DNA from: Novosphingobium sp. NDB2Meth1
Lineage (GTDB): Bacteria > Pseudomonadota > Alphaproteobacteria > Sphingomonadales > Sphingomonadaceae
DNA: 64,000 nucleotides
Assembly: GCF_900117425.1 (NCBI RefSeq)
Contig: NZ_FPEH01000014.1
Span: 310,001 to 374,000, forward strand
Direction: 5' to 3'
The position numbers were made by a program, and so were the translations under genes. Shown here one piece after another: positions 26,520 to 36,359 of the stretch. Numbering within the stretch: position 1 is the stretch's first letter; each line of letters begins with the position of its first letter. The notes below the pieces were generated by a model that worked only from the letters and a program-made list of their open reading frames with translations, ran no database searches and was not told the DNA's origin.

Positions 26520-27179
26520 ATGATCATCATCCCTCGCGGCCTCAGCCGAATCGCCCTTTCCCTGTCCCTTGCCGCGCTGGCAGCCGTGCCGGCGCTGGCC
26601 GCGCCCGCGCCTGCCGCGCCCGCGCCGGATCCCGCTGCCGAGATCCTGCCGGTGCCGCTCACCCCGGCGATTCCTGCCGTGCAGCGCGTGTGCAATGCCG
26701 CCACCGCGTCGGGCCTCGGCACGCGCGTGCTCAAGGATGCCCAGGGCCCCAAGCCCGGCGCGACGGACTACGTGCTCGTGAATTACATCGGCTACCTTTC
26801 CGCGAACGGCAACGTGTTCGATCAGAACACCTCGCAGGCGTTCCGCGCCTCTGGCGTGATCAAGGGCTTTTCCGAAGGCCTGCAGCTGATGAGCAAGGGC
26901 AGCGTGTGGCGCTTCTGCATCCCGGCCGCGCTTGGCTATGGCGACAAGGGCACCGGGCCGATCCCCGCGAATTCCGATCTCGTGTTCCAGGTCGAACTGG
27001 TCGATTTCAAGACCGAGAACGAAATCGAGGCGATGCGCGCCGCAGCTACCAAGCAGGCGGAGCAGCAGGCCGCAGCGCAGCAGGCGGCCGAGAAGCAGGC
27101 CGCTGAAGCACAGGGCGCCGCTCCGGCCGCTCCGGCAGCAAAGAAGCCCGCTCCGGCGGCGAAAAAGCCGAAGACGTAA
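26520..27179 (+). CDS. Exported FKBP-type peptidyl-prolyl isomerase with Ala/Lys tail
   Basis: The 219-residue protein has a signal peptide (RGLSRIALSLSLAALAAVPALAA). The FKBP domain over about 65-165 contains VNYIGYLSANGNVFDQN, KGFSEGLQLMSKGSVWRFCIP, ALGYGDKGTGPIPANSDLVF and VELVDF. The last 50 residues are a Gln/Ala/Lys/Pro-rich tail of low complexity. It is a periplasmic folding catalyst. It is followed by a good terminator. Confidence 0.92.
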   Translation: MIIIPRGLSRIALSLSLAALAAVPALAAPAPAAPAPDPAAEILPVPLTPAIPAVQRVCNAATASGLGTRVLKDAQGPKPGATDYVLVNYIGYLSANGNVFDQNTSQAFRASGVIKGFSEGLQLMSKGSVWRFCIPAALGYGDKGTGPIPANSDLVFQVELVDFKTENEIEAMRAAATKQAEQQAAAQQAAEKQAAEAQGAAPAAPAAKKPAPAAKKPKT

Positions 27180-27197
27180 TCTTCGCTAGGGCACGGG

Positions 27198-27231
27198 AAT
27201 GAGGGACCAATTCACTGGTCCTTCATTTCTT
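27198..27231 (+). terminator. Rho-independent terminator after the FKBP gene
   Basis: A 12-bp stem (AATGAGGGACCA with TGGTCCTTCATT, one G-T pair) and a 6-base loop are followed by TTCTT. It begins about 20 bp after the FKBP stop. Confidence 0.8.
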
Positions 27232-27250
27232 GCCGTCCTATACAGCGTTC

Positions 27251-30163
27251 ATGGCTTTTCTGTCCCGGTTCGCCCCGCGTTCGCCCCGTGCTCTCGCTCC
27301 CGTTGTTTCCGCCGTCCTGATCGGCCTGCTCGGGGTTCCTTCACAAGTCCTTGCCAAGGCCCCCGCACGGCCCGCGGCGGCCCCGAAAGCGGCGACCGGC
27401 TCCGTCCCCTGGCTCTATCGCGGCAGCGATGTGCCGCAGGACAAGGCGTGGATCTTCGGCGTCCTCCCCAATGGCCTGCGCTATGCGGTGCGGCGCAACG
27501 GGGTGCCGCCGGGCCAGGTCTCGGTGCGCGTGCTGGTCGATGCGGGCTCGCTTTACGAGACCGATCCGCAGCGCGGTTATGCCCACCTGATCGAGCACCT
27601 CACCTTCCGCGATTCGAAGTATCTCAAGGCGGGTGAGGCGATCCCGGCATGGCAGCGGCTGGGCGCCACCTTCGGCAGCGACACCAATGCCGAGACGAGC
27701 CCGACGCAGACCGTCTACAAGCTCGACATTCCCGATGTTTCGCCCGCCAAGCTGGATGAAACCTTCCGCCTGCTTTCGGGCATGATCACCGCGCCCATCT
27801 TCACCGACGTGGGCGTCAAGACCGAAGTGCCGATCGTGCTCGCCGAGATGCGCGAGCGCTCCGGCCCGCAGACGCGCATTCTCGACGGCACGCGCGCGGT
27901 GTTCTTTGCCGGGCAGCCGCTTGGCGTGCGTTCGCCCATCGGCACCGAGGAAACGCTGAACGCGGCGACCCCGGCCAAGGTCAAGGCCTTCCACGATGCG
28001 TGGTACCGGCCCGACAATGCGGTGGTCGTCGTCGCCGGCGATGCCGATCCGCAGGCGCTGATCGCGCATATCAAGCAGTGGTTCGGCACGTGGAAGGGCA
28101 CTGGCAAGCGCCCGCCGCTGCCCGATTTCGGCGCGCCCAAGCCCCCCGTCGGCGGTGATCCTGCCAATCCGGTGGGCGAGGCCAAGGTCATGGTCGAGCC
28201 CGACCTGCCGCGCGTGTTCAACTATGCCGTGCTGCGTCCGTGGCACAAGGTGAACGACACGATCGTCTACAACCAGGGCCTGATGATCGATCGCCTCGGC
28301 ATCGCGATCATCAATCGCCGGCTCGAAGGCCGCGCGCGCGCCGGGGGCAGCTATCTGGCCGCCTCGGTCGAACAGCAGCGCATCAGCCGCTCTGCCGATG
28401 CGACGCTGGTGACGGTGACGCCGCTGACCGACGACTGGAAAGCGGCGGTGAAGGACGTGCGCGCAGTGATCGCCGATGCGCTCGCCACCCCGCCGACCGA
28501 GGAGGAAATCGCCCGCGAAGTCGCGGAGTTCGACGTTGCCTTCAAGGTGCCGGTCGAAACGCAGGAAACGCTCGCCGGATCGAAAGTGGCCGACGACATC
28601 ACCGATGCGGTCGATATCCGCGAGACGGTGGCCAATCCTGATACGGTCTACAGCATCTTCCGTTCGTCGATCCCGCTGTTCACGCCTGCCGCCGTGCTCG
28701 AACACACCCGTACATTGTTCAAGGGTACGGTCGTCCGCTCGGTGATGATCACGCCCAAGGCGTCGGACGGGACCGAGGCGGACTTGCGCACCGCGCTGCT
28801 GGCGCCGGTCGCGCCTTCGTCGGCCAGCCGTCTGGCGGCGAGTTCTTTGAGCTTCAAGGATCTCCCGGCGATCGGCACGCCGGGGACCGTGACCAATGCG
28901 GAAGGCACCGGCTTGCTCGGGATCGAGCGGATCGAGCTTTCCAACGGGGTCAAGGCGCTGCTCTGGGCCAATCAGGCCGAACCGGGCCGCGTGATCGTGC
29001 GCGTGCACTTTGGCGGCGGCTATGCGGTGATCGATCCCAAGGATGCGGTCTATGCCTCGCTGGGCGAGACCGCGCTGATGGACAGCGGCTTCGGCAATGT
29101 CGGCCGCGAGGATCTCGACCGGCTGGCGACGGGCCGCAAGCTCAGCCTCGATTTCGATATCGACGATACGAGCTTCAAGTTCTCGGCCGATACGCGCCCG
29201 GCAGATCTTGCCGACCAGCTGTACCTGTTCGCCGCCAAGCTGGCGATGCCGCGCTGGGACCCCAATCCGGTCGTGCGCGCGCAGGCGGCGGCCCGGCTGG
29301 GGTACGAATCGACCAATGCTTCCGCGGCCTCTGTGCTGCAGCGTGATCTGGGCTGGCTGCTCAAGGACGGCGATCCGCGCTATGCCGTGCCCAATCCGGC
29401 GGAGATTGCCAAGGCGAGCCCCGAAGGCTTCCGCCGCGTGTGGTCGGCGCTGCTCAAGCAGGGGCCGATCGAGGTCGATCTGTTCGGCGATTTCAACCGC
29501 GAGGAAGCCGTCGCTGCGCTTGAGCGGACGTTCGGAGCGCTGCCGCAGCGCGATCCGGCACCGGCCACCGGCTTTGCGCCCAAGGTCCCCGCACCGGTCG
29601 GCGATCCGTTGACGCTGAACCATCACGGCGATGCCAACACGGCGGCTGCCCTCGTTGCCTGGCCCACCGGCGGCGGCAGCGCGGGTTTCCATGAAGCGCG
29701 CCAGCTCGAACTGCTCAGCCAGGTGTTCAACAACCGCCTGTTCGATGCGATGCGCGAGAAGATCGGCGCGAGCTATGCGCCGCAGGTCAACTCGAGCTGG
29801 CCGCTCGATCTGCCCTCGGGCGGCTATCTCGCGGCGACCACCCAGCTGCGCCCCGGTGATCTGACGGCGTTCTTTGCCGCCTCCGACAAGATCGCCGCCG
29901 ATCTCGCCGCCACCCCCGCGACGCCGGACGAGATTGCGCGCGTGACCGAGCCGATGAAGCAGCTGATCACCCGCGCCAGCACCGGCAACGGGTTCTACAT
30001 GTACCAGCTTGAGGGCGGAGCGCTGGAGCCGGAGAAGTTTGACCAACTGCGCTCGATCCTGACCGACTACAGCGCGATCACGCCCGAGCGGCTGCAGCAG
30101 CTGGCCAAGCGCTATCTGGTGCCGGGCAAGGCGTGGCGGCTGAGGGTCGTGCCGGGGAAATGA
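27251..30163 (+). CDS. M16-family zinc metallopeptidase, exported
   Basis: The protein has about 970 residues with a signal peptide (LAPVVSAVLIGLLGVPSQVLA). The inverted zinc motif HLIEH sits in YAHLIEHLTFR, and its distal Glu is probably in the NAETSPTQTVYKLDI region. It is a two-lobe pitrilysin-like peptidase, about 950 residues as in sphingomonad secreted M16 proteins; the second lobe lacks the zinc motif, as expected. A TTG 21 bases upstream would start inside the terminator, so this ATG was preferred. Its stop overlaps the next gene by 4 bases. Confidence 0.9.
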   Translation: MAFLSRFAPRSPRALAPVVSAVLIGLLGVPSQVLAKAPARPAAAPKAATGSVPWLYRGSDVPQDKAWIFGVLPNGLRYAVRRNGVPPGQVSVRVLVDAGSLYETDPQRGYAHLIEHLTFRDSKYLKAGEAIPAWQRLGATFGSDTNAETSPTQTVYKLDIPDVSPAKLDETFRLLSGMITAPIFTDVGVKTEVPIVLAEMRERSGPQTRILDGTRAVFFAGQPLGVRSPIGTEETLNAATPAKVKAFHDAWYRPDNAVVVVAGDADPQALIAHIKQWFGTWKGTGKRPPLPDFGAPKPPVGGDPANPVGEAKVMVEPDLPRVFNYAVLRPWHKVNDTIVYNQGLMIDRLGIAIINRRLEGRARAGGSYLAASVEQQRISRSADATLVTVTPLTDDWKAAVKDVRAVIADALATPPTEEEIAREVAEFDVAFKVPVETQETLAGSKVADDITDAVDIRETVANPDTVYSIFRSSIPLFTPAAVLEHTRTLFKGTVVRSVMITPKASDGTEADLRTALLAPVAPSSASRLAASSLSFKDLPAIGTPGTVTNAEGTGLLGIERIELSNGVKALLWANQAEPGRVIVRVHFGGGYAVIDPKDAVYASLGETALMDSGFGNVGREDLDRLATGRKLSLDFDIDDTSFKFSADTRPADLADQLYLFAAKLAMPRWDPNPVVRAQAAARLGYESTNASAASVLQRDLGWLLKDGDPRYAVPNPAEIAKASPEGFRRVWSALLKQGPIEVDLFGDFNREEAVAALERTFGALPQRDPAPATGFAPKVPAPVGDPLTLNHHGDANTAAALVAWPTGGGSAGFHEARQLELLSQVFNNRLFDAMREKIGASYAPQVNSSWPLDLPSGGYLAATTQLRPGDLTAFFAASDKIAADLAATPATPDEIARVTEPMKQLITRASTGNGFYMYQLEGGALEPEKFDQLRSILTDYSAITPERLQQLAKRYLVPGKAWRLRVVPGK

Positions 30164-30558
30164 CGCAGCGCCGCGCCACGTGCCGGTGCGGCCAGTTGAC
30201 CGCGACCTGCACGGGCGAGCCGGTGCGGGTTTCGGTGTGCCACTGCCTCGAATGCCAGAAGCGCAGCGGCAGCGCGTTTGCGGTGCAGGCGCGCTGGCCG
30301 CAGGAGCAGGTCGTGCTTGCCGGCACGTTCCACGAATGGACGCGCGTGGGGGAGAGCGGCAAGCCCGCCACGTTCCGCTTCTGCCCGACCTGCGGGGCGA
30401 CATTGACGTTTGTCTCCGCCAGCATGCCCGAGCTGACCGCCGTTCCGGTGGGCGCCTTTGCCGATCCCACCTTCCCGCCGCCGCGGTTCTCGGTCTACGA
30501 AAGCCGCAGGCATCCGTGGACCTGCGTTGCGGGTGAGGACGTGGAGCGGTGGGACTGA
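30160..30558 (+). CDS. GFA-family (glutathione-dependent formaldehyde-activating-like) protein
   Basis: The 132-residue CENP-V/GFA zinc protein has Cys ligands visible as TCRCGQLTATC, CHCLECQKRSGS and FCPTCGATLTF. The ATGA overlap with the M16 gene sets the start. The original Gfa activity is disputed, so only the zinc fold is secure. Confidence 0.88.
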   Translation: MTQRRATCRCGQLTATCTGEPVRVSVCHCLECQKRSGSAFAVQARWPQEQVVLAGTFHEWTRVGESGKPATFRFCPTCGATLTFVSASMPELTAVPVGAFADPTFPPPRFSVYESRRHPWTCVAGEDVERWD

Positions 30559-30638
30559 TGCGTGCTGTCCAAGGGGTTGCTTGACCTGACAGAGGCGCCG
30601 GTTAGGCATGGCTGCCATGGTCTTCAGGGAGCATCCTC

Positions 30639-32738
30639 ATGCAGCGCTTCGTCCTTCTCGCGGCGATGGCCTTGGCAGCCACGACAGCCCGTCCAGCGCT
30701 GGCGCAAGCCGTGGCTGAGGCGCCCGATCCCTATATCTGGCTGGAGGAGATCGACTCCCCGCGCGCGATGGCGTGGGTGGAGGCGGAGAACGCCCGCTCG
30801 CTCGCCGTGCTGGAACGCGATCCGCACTACGCCGGGTTCTATGCCGATGCGCTGAAGATCGCGGAAGCGACCGACCGTATCGCTATGCCGCGCCTGATCG
30901 GCGGGCAGATCGCGAACCTGTGGCAGGATGCAGGGCACGTCCACGGCTTATGGCGCATGACCAGCCCGGCCGACTACGAGAAGGCGGAACCTGCTTGGCA
31001 GACGCTGCTCGATCTCGATGCGCTGTCCGCGGCGGAAAAGGCGAACTGGGTCTGGGCCGGTGCGAACTGCGAGCCGGTGGCCGAGAAGCGTTGTCTTGTC
31101 GCGCTGTCGGACGGGGGCGAGGATGCCAACACGCAGCGTGAATTCGATCTGGCGAGCCGCACGTTTGTCGATGGCGGCTTCGTGCTGCCCAAATCGAAGC
31201 AGTGGGTCAGCTGGGAAACGCCGGACAGCCTGATCGCCGCGCGCGACTGGGGCGCGGGGACCATGACGGCGAGCGGCTACCCGTTCGTCGTCAAGCGCGT
31301 GCGGCGCGGGGCGGCGCTTTCCGCCGCGACCGAAGTGTTCCGGGGCAAGCCGGACGACGTCTTCGTCATCCCGCGCAGCTTCGCCGATGGCGCCGGCCAT
31401 ACCGAAGTCGTCATCACGCGCGGGATTACTTTCTTCGAGGCGGAATTCGTGCGGGTGACGCCCGGCGGCACCGCCCGCATAGCGGTCCCGGCCAAGAGCG
31501 AACTCAAGGGCCTGCTCGATGGACGCCTGATCTTTCAGGTCAACGAGGACTGGACCCCTCAAGGCGCAGCGCCCGTCAAGGCGGGGGCACTCGTCGCGGT
31601 TGATCCCGCCGGCAAGGCCGCGCCGGAAGTGATCTTCACGCCCGGTCCGCGCCAATCGGTTGACTCGGATGAAGTTTCGGTCACGCGCGGACATGTGCTT
31701 GCCGCCGTCTACGACAACGTGCGCGGCCGGGCGATGCGCTTCACCCGCACCGCGAACGGCTGGCAGCAGGCCGTGCTCCCGCTGCCGGACAATGCCGCCG
31801 TCAGCATCGTCGCCAGCGACCGCACCTCGGACACCGCTTATCTCTCGGTGCAGAGCTACCTGCTGCCGACCTCGCTCTGGAAGGTCGACGCTGCCGCCGC
31901 CACGGCGGTCCAGATCAAGCAGACCCCGGCGCGCTTTGCAGCGGACGGCCTCGTCACCGAGCAGTTCGAGGCGACTTCGAAGGACGGGACGAAAGTACCC
32001 TACTTCATCACCCACCGCGCCGACATGAAGCTCGACGGCTCGACGCCGACGCTGATGACGGCCTATGGCGGTTTCCAGGTTTCCTACACGCCGCACTACA
32101 GCGGAACCACCGGCAAGCTCTGGCTCGAGCGCGGCGGCGCGTTCGTGGTCGCCAATATCCGCGGCGGGGGCGAGTTCGGCCCGGCGTGGCACGAGGCGGG
32201 GCTCAAGACGAAGCGGCAGGCGATCTACGACGATTTCGCCGCGGTCGCCGAAGACCTCATGGCGCGCAAGATCACCAGCCCGAAGAAGCTCGGCATCTAT
32301 GGCGGCTCCAACGGCGGACTGCTGATGGGGGTGGAACTGACCCAGCGCCCGGACCTGTTCGGCGCGGTCAGCATCCAGATCCCGCTGCTCGACATGCTGC
32401 GCTATGAAAAGCTCTCGGCCGGGGCCTCGTGGGTCGGCGAATATGGCACGATGGCCAATCCGGACGAGAAGGCGTTCTGGCTCAGGACCTCGCCCTATTC
32501 GAACCTCAAGCGCGGCGCGGCTTATCCCGAAACGCTGATCTGGACGACGACCAAGGACGACCGCGTCGGCCCGGTGCAGGCGCGCAAGTTTGCGGCGCGG
32601 ATGAAGGAGTATGGCCTGCCCTATCTCTACTACGAGAACACGGCGGGCGGGCACGGCGCCGGGGCCAATCTCAAGGAGTCGGCACGGACCATCGCGCTCG
32701 AAATGGTCTACTTCCAGCACCGCCTGATGGAACATTGA
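30639..32738 (+). CDS. Prolyl oligopeptidase (S9A), exported
   Basis: The 699-residue protein has a signal peptide ([21 protein letters not shown]), then the S9A propeller opening [20 protein letters not shown]. The catalytic domain has Ser in [11 protein letters not shown], Asp in [12 protein letters not shown] and His in GGHGAGA. Family members cleave Pro-Xaa bonds in short peptides. Length is normal. It lies 80 bp after the GFA gene. Confidence 0.93.
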   Translation: MQRFVLLAAMALAATTARPALAQAVAEAPDPYIWLEEIDSPRAMAWVEAENARSLAVLERDPHYAGFYADALKIAEATDRIAMPRLIGGQIANLWQDAGHVHGLWRMTSPADYEKAEPAWQTLLDLDALSAAEKANWVWAGANCEPVAEKRCLVALSDGGEDANTQREFDLASRTFVDGGFVLPKSKQWVSWETPDSLIAARDWGAGTMTASGYPFVVKRVRRGAALSAATEVFRGKPDDVFVIPRSFADGAGHTEVVITRGITFFEAEFVRVTPGGTARIAVPAKSELKGLLDGRLIFQVNEDWTPQGAAPVKAGALVAVDPAGKAAPEVIFTPGPRQSVDSDEVSVTRGHVLAAVYDNVRGRAMRFTRTANGWQQAVLPLPDNAAVSIVASDRTSDTAYLSVQSYLLPTSLWKVDAAAATAVQIKQTPARFAADGLVTEQFEATSKDGTKVPYFITHRADMKLDGSTPTLMTAYGGFQVSYTPHYSGTTGKLWLERGGAFVVANIRGGGEFGPAWHEAGLKTKRQAIYDDFAAVAEDLMARKITSPKKLGIYGGSNGGLLMGVELTQRPDLFGAVSIQIPLLDMLRYEKLSAGASWVGEYGTMANPDEKAFWLRTSPYSNLKRGAAYPETLIWTTTKDDRVGPVQARKFAARMKEYGLPYLYYENTAGGHGAGANLKESARTIALEMVYFQHRLMEH

Positions 32739-32814
32739 TTCAAGGCCGCCCCCAAACCTTTGCATTTGTGTCCCGGTACCGCTAAACGCGCGCGTCTTTA
32801 CGAAAGCGAGTACC

Positions 32815-34188
32815 GTGGCAACGAACTGGAATGCGAACAGCTGGCGCGCGGCAGAGGCCAAGCACCTGCCCACTTATCCCGATGCGGCAAAGCTTGCCGC
32901 GGTCGAGGAAACGCTGACCCGGTTTCCCCCGCTGGTGTTTGCCGGTGAAGCGCGCGCGCTGAAGGCCGATCTTGCGGAAGTCGCGGCCGGCCGTGGTTTT
33001 CTGCTCCAGGGCGGGGACTGCGCCGAGAGCTTTGCCGAGTTCCACCCGAACAACATCCGCGACACGTTCCGCGTGCTGCTGCAGATGGCGGTTGTCCTCA
33101 CCTTCGCCAGCAAGCAGCCGGTGGTGAAGGTGGGCCGCATGGCCGGCCAGTTCGCCAAGCCGCGCTCCTCGCCGGTCGAGAAGATCGGCGATCTGGAGCT
33201 GCCAAGCTACCTCGGCGACAATATCAACGGCATCGAGTTCAACGCGGAAAGCCGCATCCCGGACCCGGAGCGCATGCTGCGCGCCTATTCGCAGGCGGCG
33301 GCCACGCTCAACCTGCTGCGCGCGTTCTCGACCGGCGGCTATGCCAACTTGCGGCAGGTCCACCAGTGGACGCTCGATCACATCGGCAAGAGCCCGTGGG
33401 CGGCAAAGTTCGGCGAGATGGCCGACAAGATCGGTGAAAGCCTCGACTTCATGGAGGCTTGCGGCGTCAATCCCGCCACGGTCCCGCAGCTGCAGGGCAC
33501 CAAGTTCTACACCAGCCACGAAGCGTTGCTGCTCCAGTACGAACAGGCGATGACGCGGCAGGATTCGCTCACCGGCGAGTGGTACGACACTAGCGCGCAC
33601 ATGCTGTGGATCGGGGATCGCACGCGCTTCGAAGGCTCGGCCCATGTCGAATTTCTGCGCGGCGTGGGCAATCCCATCGGCATGAAGTGCGGGCCGAGCC
33701 TGACGCCCGATGCGCTGCTGCGCATGCTCGATACGCTGAACCCGGGCCGCGAGCCGGGCCGGATGACGCTCATCAGCCGCTTCGGGCATGACAAGGTCGA
33801 AGCCGGCCTCCCGCCGCTCGTCCGCGCCGTCGCGCGTGAAGGCCATCCGGTGGTGTGGTCCTGCGATCCGATGCATGGCAACGTGATCAAGGCCGACAAT
33901 GGCTACAAGACCCGCCCGTTCGACCGCATCCTCAGCGAAGTGAAGGGCTTCTTCGCCGTCCACCGCGCGGAAGGGACGCATGCCGGCGGCATCCATATCG
34001 AAATGACCGGGCAGGACGTGACCGAGTGCACCGGCGGCGCGATCGCCATCACGCAGGACGCGCTGGCGGACCGCTATCACACCCACTGCGACCCGCGCCT
34101 CAACGCGGCGCAGTCGATCGAGCTGGCATTCCTGCTGGCCGAGGCGATCAACCTCGAACGCGCCGAGCGCAAGGCCGAAGCCGCCTGA
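32815..34188 (+). CDS. Class II 3-deoxy-7-phosphoheptulonate synthase
   Basis: The 457-residue plant-type DAHP synthase is the first step of the shikimate pathway, joining PEP and erythrose 4-phosphate. Hallmarks are [54 protein letters not shown], and the metal-binding SCDPMHGN and [15 protein letters not shown]. The start is GTG ([10 protein letters not shown]). It is the usual DAHP synthase type of sphingomonads. No other aromatic biosynthesis genes adjoin it. Confidence 0.95.
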   Translation: MATNWNANSWRAAEAKHLPTYPDAAKLAAVEETLTRFPPLVFAGEARALKADLAEVAAGRGFLLQGGDCAESFAEFHPNNIRDTFRVLLQMAVVLTFASKQPVVKVGRMAGQFAKPRSSPVEKIGDLELPSYLGDNINGIEFNAESRIPDPERMLRAYSQAAATLNLLRAFSTGGYANLRQVHQWTLDHIGKSPWAAKFGEMADKIGESLDFMEACGVNPATVPQLQGTKFYTSHEALLLQYEQAMTRQDSLTGEWYDTSAHMLWIGDRTRFEGSAHVEFLRGVGNPIGMKCGPSLTPDALLRMLDTLNPGREPGRMTLISRFGHDKVEAGLPPLVRAVAREGHPVVWSCDPMHGNVIKADNGYKTRPFDRILSEVKGFFAVHRAEGTHAGGIHIEMTGQDVTECTGGAIAITQDALADRYHTHCDPRLNAAQSIELAFLLAEAINLERAERKAEAA

Positions 34189-34197
34189 CTTTCAGAT

Positions 34198-34258
34198 CCT
34201 CCCCATTTTCACGAAGTGCAAATGGGGAGGTGGCAGCGCGAAGCGCTGACGGAGGGGT
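34198..34258 (+). repeat. Bipartite two-hairpin intergenic repeat, copy 2
   Basis: The left hairpin pairs CTCCCCATTTTCAC with GTGCAAATGGGGAG around GAA. The right hairpin is CAGCGC-GAA-GCGCTG. The last 40 bases are identical to 5592-5631. It sits between the convergent DAHP synthase and TauD-like genes. Confidence 0.85.
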
Positions 34259-34262
34259 GTGT

Positions 34263-35222
34263 CTAAACCGGCGGCAGCGGGGGCCTGAAATCCCCCTGCC
34301 GCCACGGTGCGCCGGGCATCTCCTCCGCATCGGGCACGGCGAACCGCACATAGCCGAAGAACGTCGCGATGGTCCGTTCCGTGGCATCCACGATGGCGCG
34401 GCGGCCGTGGAGGAAGCGGGTGTTGTCGAGCACCAGCACATCGCCCGCCTGCCAACGCACCTCGGCGGTCAGCGCCTCGCCTGTGGCATGGATGGCCTGC
34501 AGCCAGTCTTCCGGAACCGGGGTGAGATCATCGAGCAGCGGGAAGTTGCCGCGTCCGTTGTTGAAGCGGGCAAACAGCAGGAAATTGCCGAAAGCAGGCC
34601 CTTGCGCGAACATCGGCTTGTGCAGCGCGGGCCGTGAGAATTCGCGCGCGATGCGGCCGTCCGGCACGCGGAAGAAGCGGTAGGGCAGGGGGCGCGGCGG
34701 GCTGGCCAGCAGCGCATCGTCCGGCGTCTCGGTGCCGAACCAGAAGCGCAGCAGTTCGGGCCAGACGCCCATGACATGCACCAGCCGCCGCCCTTCCAGC
34801 CCTTGGCGCACGGCTTCAGGCAAGGCAGCGGCCAGTGCGATGCCGTCGCACAGCGTCGTCTCGCCGCCTGAACCCGGCGGGCTGAGGCAGCCGAACAGCG
34901 CGGCATCGGGCTTCCATGGTTCGCGTGCGAGTTCGGGGTGGAGCGCAAAGGCATTGGTCCCGCCGTCGACGCCCTGAATGGCCTCCACCGCATCGAGCAC
35001 CGCGCGGCCCGGCGTTTCGTTGATCACGGCGGTGGCGCAGAGGCTGCGGGCAAAGCGCCGGAAGCTGTCGAGATCGGCGCCGAAACCGCGCAGCAGCATG
35101 GCGCCGTGGGCTTTGTAGGTCGCTTCGATCAGCGCCGGATCGACTGTGCCCAGCGCCTCGGTGCCCGAAGGCGTGACGACCGCGTAGGGGCGTCCGGGGG
35201 CGGGGGGATCGATCTCGGCCAT
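34263..35222 (-). CDS. TauD/TfdA-family Fe(II)/2-oxoglutarate dioxygenase
   Basis: The 319-residue dioxygenase has the iron triad as HPE in FALHPELAREPW and the distal His in VLDNTRFLHGRRA. The 2-oxoglutarate-binding Arg is probably in DATERTIATFFGYVRF. Members hydroxylate sulfonates, aryloxyacids, amino acids or natural products. The family is often named for taurine use, but the nearby sulfotransferase-like gene, divergent by 85 bp, hints at a hydroxylation/sulfation pair; that is inference. Confidence 0.87.
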   Translation of the reverse strand: MAEIDPPAPGRPYAVVTPSGTEALGTVDPALIEATYKAHGAMLLRGFGADLDSFRRFARSLCATAVINETPGRAVLDAVEAIQGVDGGTNAFALHPELAREPWKPDAALFGCLSPPGSGGETTLCDGIALAAALPEAVRQGLEGRRLVHVMGVWPELLRFWFGTETPDDALLASPPRPLPYRFFRVPDGRIAREFSRPALHKPMFAQGPAFGNFLLFARFNNGRGNFPLLDDLTPVPEDWLQAIHATGEALTAEVRWQAGDVLVLDNTRFLHGRRAIVDATERTIATFFGYVRFAVPDAEEMPGAPWRQGDFRPPLPPV

Positions 35223-35249
35223 TGTGTCTGCGGCCTAACCCACCCCCGA

Positions 35250-35271
35250 CCCCTCCCGCAAGCGGGAGGGG
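35250..35271. repeat. Hairpin CCCCTCCCGC-AA-GCGGGAGGGG
   Basis: A perfect 10-bp arm palindrome sits between divergent genes. The same arms with an AT centre recur at 51497-51518, so this is a dispersed repeat rather than an operator. Confidence 0.65.
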
Positions 35272-35307
35272 AGTGCGGTCAGCAGCAAACGCGGCTAAGG
35301 CAGTGCG

Positions 35308-36264
35308 ATGCGACTGACCCCCGCCATCATCGCGGCCTCGCCCGATCACTACCTCCATTCTTTCGAGGCCGCGAATGCGGTGATCGTGCCGATGGACCGG
35401 GCAGCCTATGCGCGCTCGATCTTCCTCGATGCGCGGATCTCGCCGGCGCGCGACGGCGCCGCGCTGGTGCCTGCCGCGCAGCTTGCCGATGCCGCTCCGC
35501 AGGCGGCGACCACCGCGTGGATCTTCCACGTCGCCCATTGCGGCTCGACGCTGCTGGCCCGCGCGCTGGAGGCGATGTCGAACGGCCTCGTCCTGCGCGA
35601 ACCGATGGCGCTGCGGCAGCTGGCCCTTGAGCCCGATCCCGCCCGGCTGCGGCTGGTCCTTGCCATGCTGTCGCGGCGCTACGGCGGTGAGGAGCCGACG
35701 CTGGTCAAGGCCAACGTGCCGGTCAATGCCTTGCTCCTACAGATCGCGGCGGCTGATCCGGCTGCGCCTGCGGTTCTTCTCCATCTTGGCCTGGAGGACT
35801 ATGCGCTGGCCGTGCTGCGCAGCCCGCAGCATCGCGGCTGGGTCCGCGATATTGCGGCGCGCTTTGCCGGCGCCCCTGCTGCTGCGAGCGATGCGGAATG
35901 TCTGGCCGCGCTGTGGCTGTGGCAGATGCGCGCTTTCCTCGCCGCGCTGGAAGCCATGCCGCAGGCGGTCATGCTCGATGCCGAACGGTTCTACGCCGAC
36001 CCTGCCAGCACGCTGACCGCGCTCGCCCCCCGGCTTGGGCGGCCTGCAGTCCCCGCGCGGATCGCCGAGGTCGTGGCCGGGCCGCTGTTCAGCACCTACT
36101 CCAAGCGTCCCGGCGTCGCGTTCGACAATGCGGCCCGGCTGGAGCGGCGCAGCGCCTTGCTGCGCGAGATGGCGGGCGATCTTGCTGAGGTACGCCGCGC
36201 CGCGCGGTCCGCCGCGCCGGATCTGGCCGAGCTGGAGCACCGGATCGCCGCCGCCGCCTTGTAG
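35308..36264 (+). CDS. Sulfotransferase-like P-loop protein
   Basis: The 318-residue protein has WIFHVAHCGSTLLARALEAM, which fits the 5'-phosphosulfate loop of PAPS-dependent sulfotransferases, and DAERFYADPASTLTAL in the place of the 3'-phosphate region. The rest is Ala-rich helix. Substrate and activity are unknown, and many such bacterial genes are annotated only as sulfotransferase-like. It is divergent from the TauD-like dioxygenase. Confidence 0.68.
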   Translation: MRLTPAIIAASPDHYLHSFEAANAVIVPMDRAAYARSIFLDARISPARDGAALVPAAQLADAAPQAATTAWIFHVAHCGSTLLARALEAMSNGLVLREPMALRQLALEPDPARLRLVLAMLSRRYGGEEPTLVKANVPVNALLLQIAAADPAAPAVLLHLGLEDYALAVLRSPQHRGWVRDIAARFAGAPAAASDAECLAALWLWQMRAFLAALEAMPQAVMLDAERFYADPASTLTALAPRLGRPAVPARIAEVVAGPLFSTYSKRPGVAFDNAARLERRSALLREMAGDLAEVRRAARSAAPDLAELEHRIAAAAL

Positions 36265-36359
36265 TCCGCGCGATCCGGCCAATTCCGATGCGTCACGGAC
36301 TTGAGTGCTGCCGCAAGAGGGCATAGCCTATCCGCTCCGGAAGGAAACGCGGGGGCGTC

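Noticed and set aside
27341..30403. A 1020-codon open frame antisense to the M16 peptidase and GFA genes
   Set aside because: Its Arg/Ala/Gly-rich product has no domain and mirrors GC-rich third positions of real genes on the other strand; it is a shadow.
34263..35222. Taurine dioxygenase proper
   Set aside because: No taurine transport or sulfur-starvation genes are near, and the family is functionally broad, so only the family name is used.
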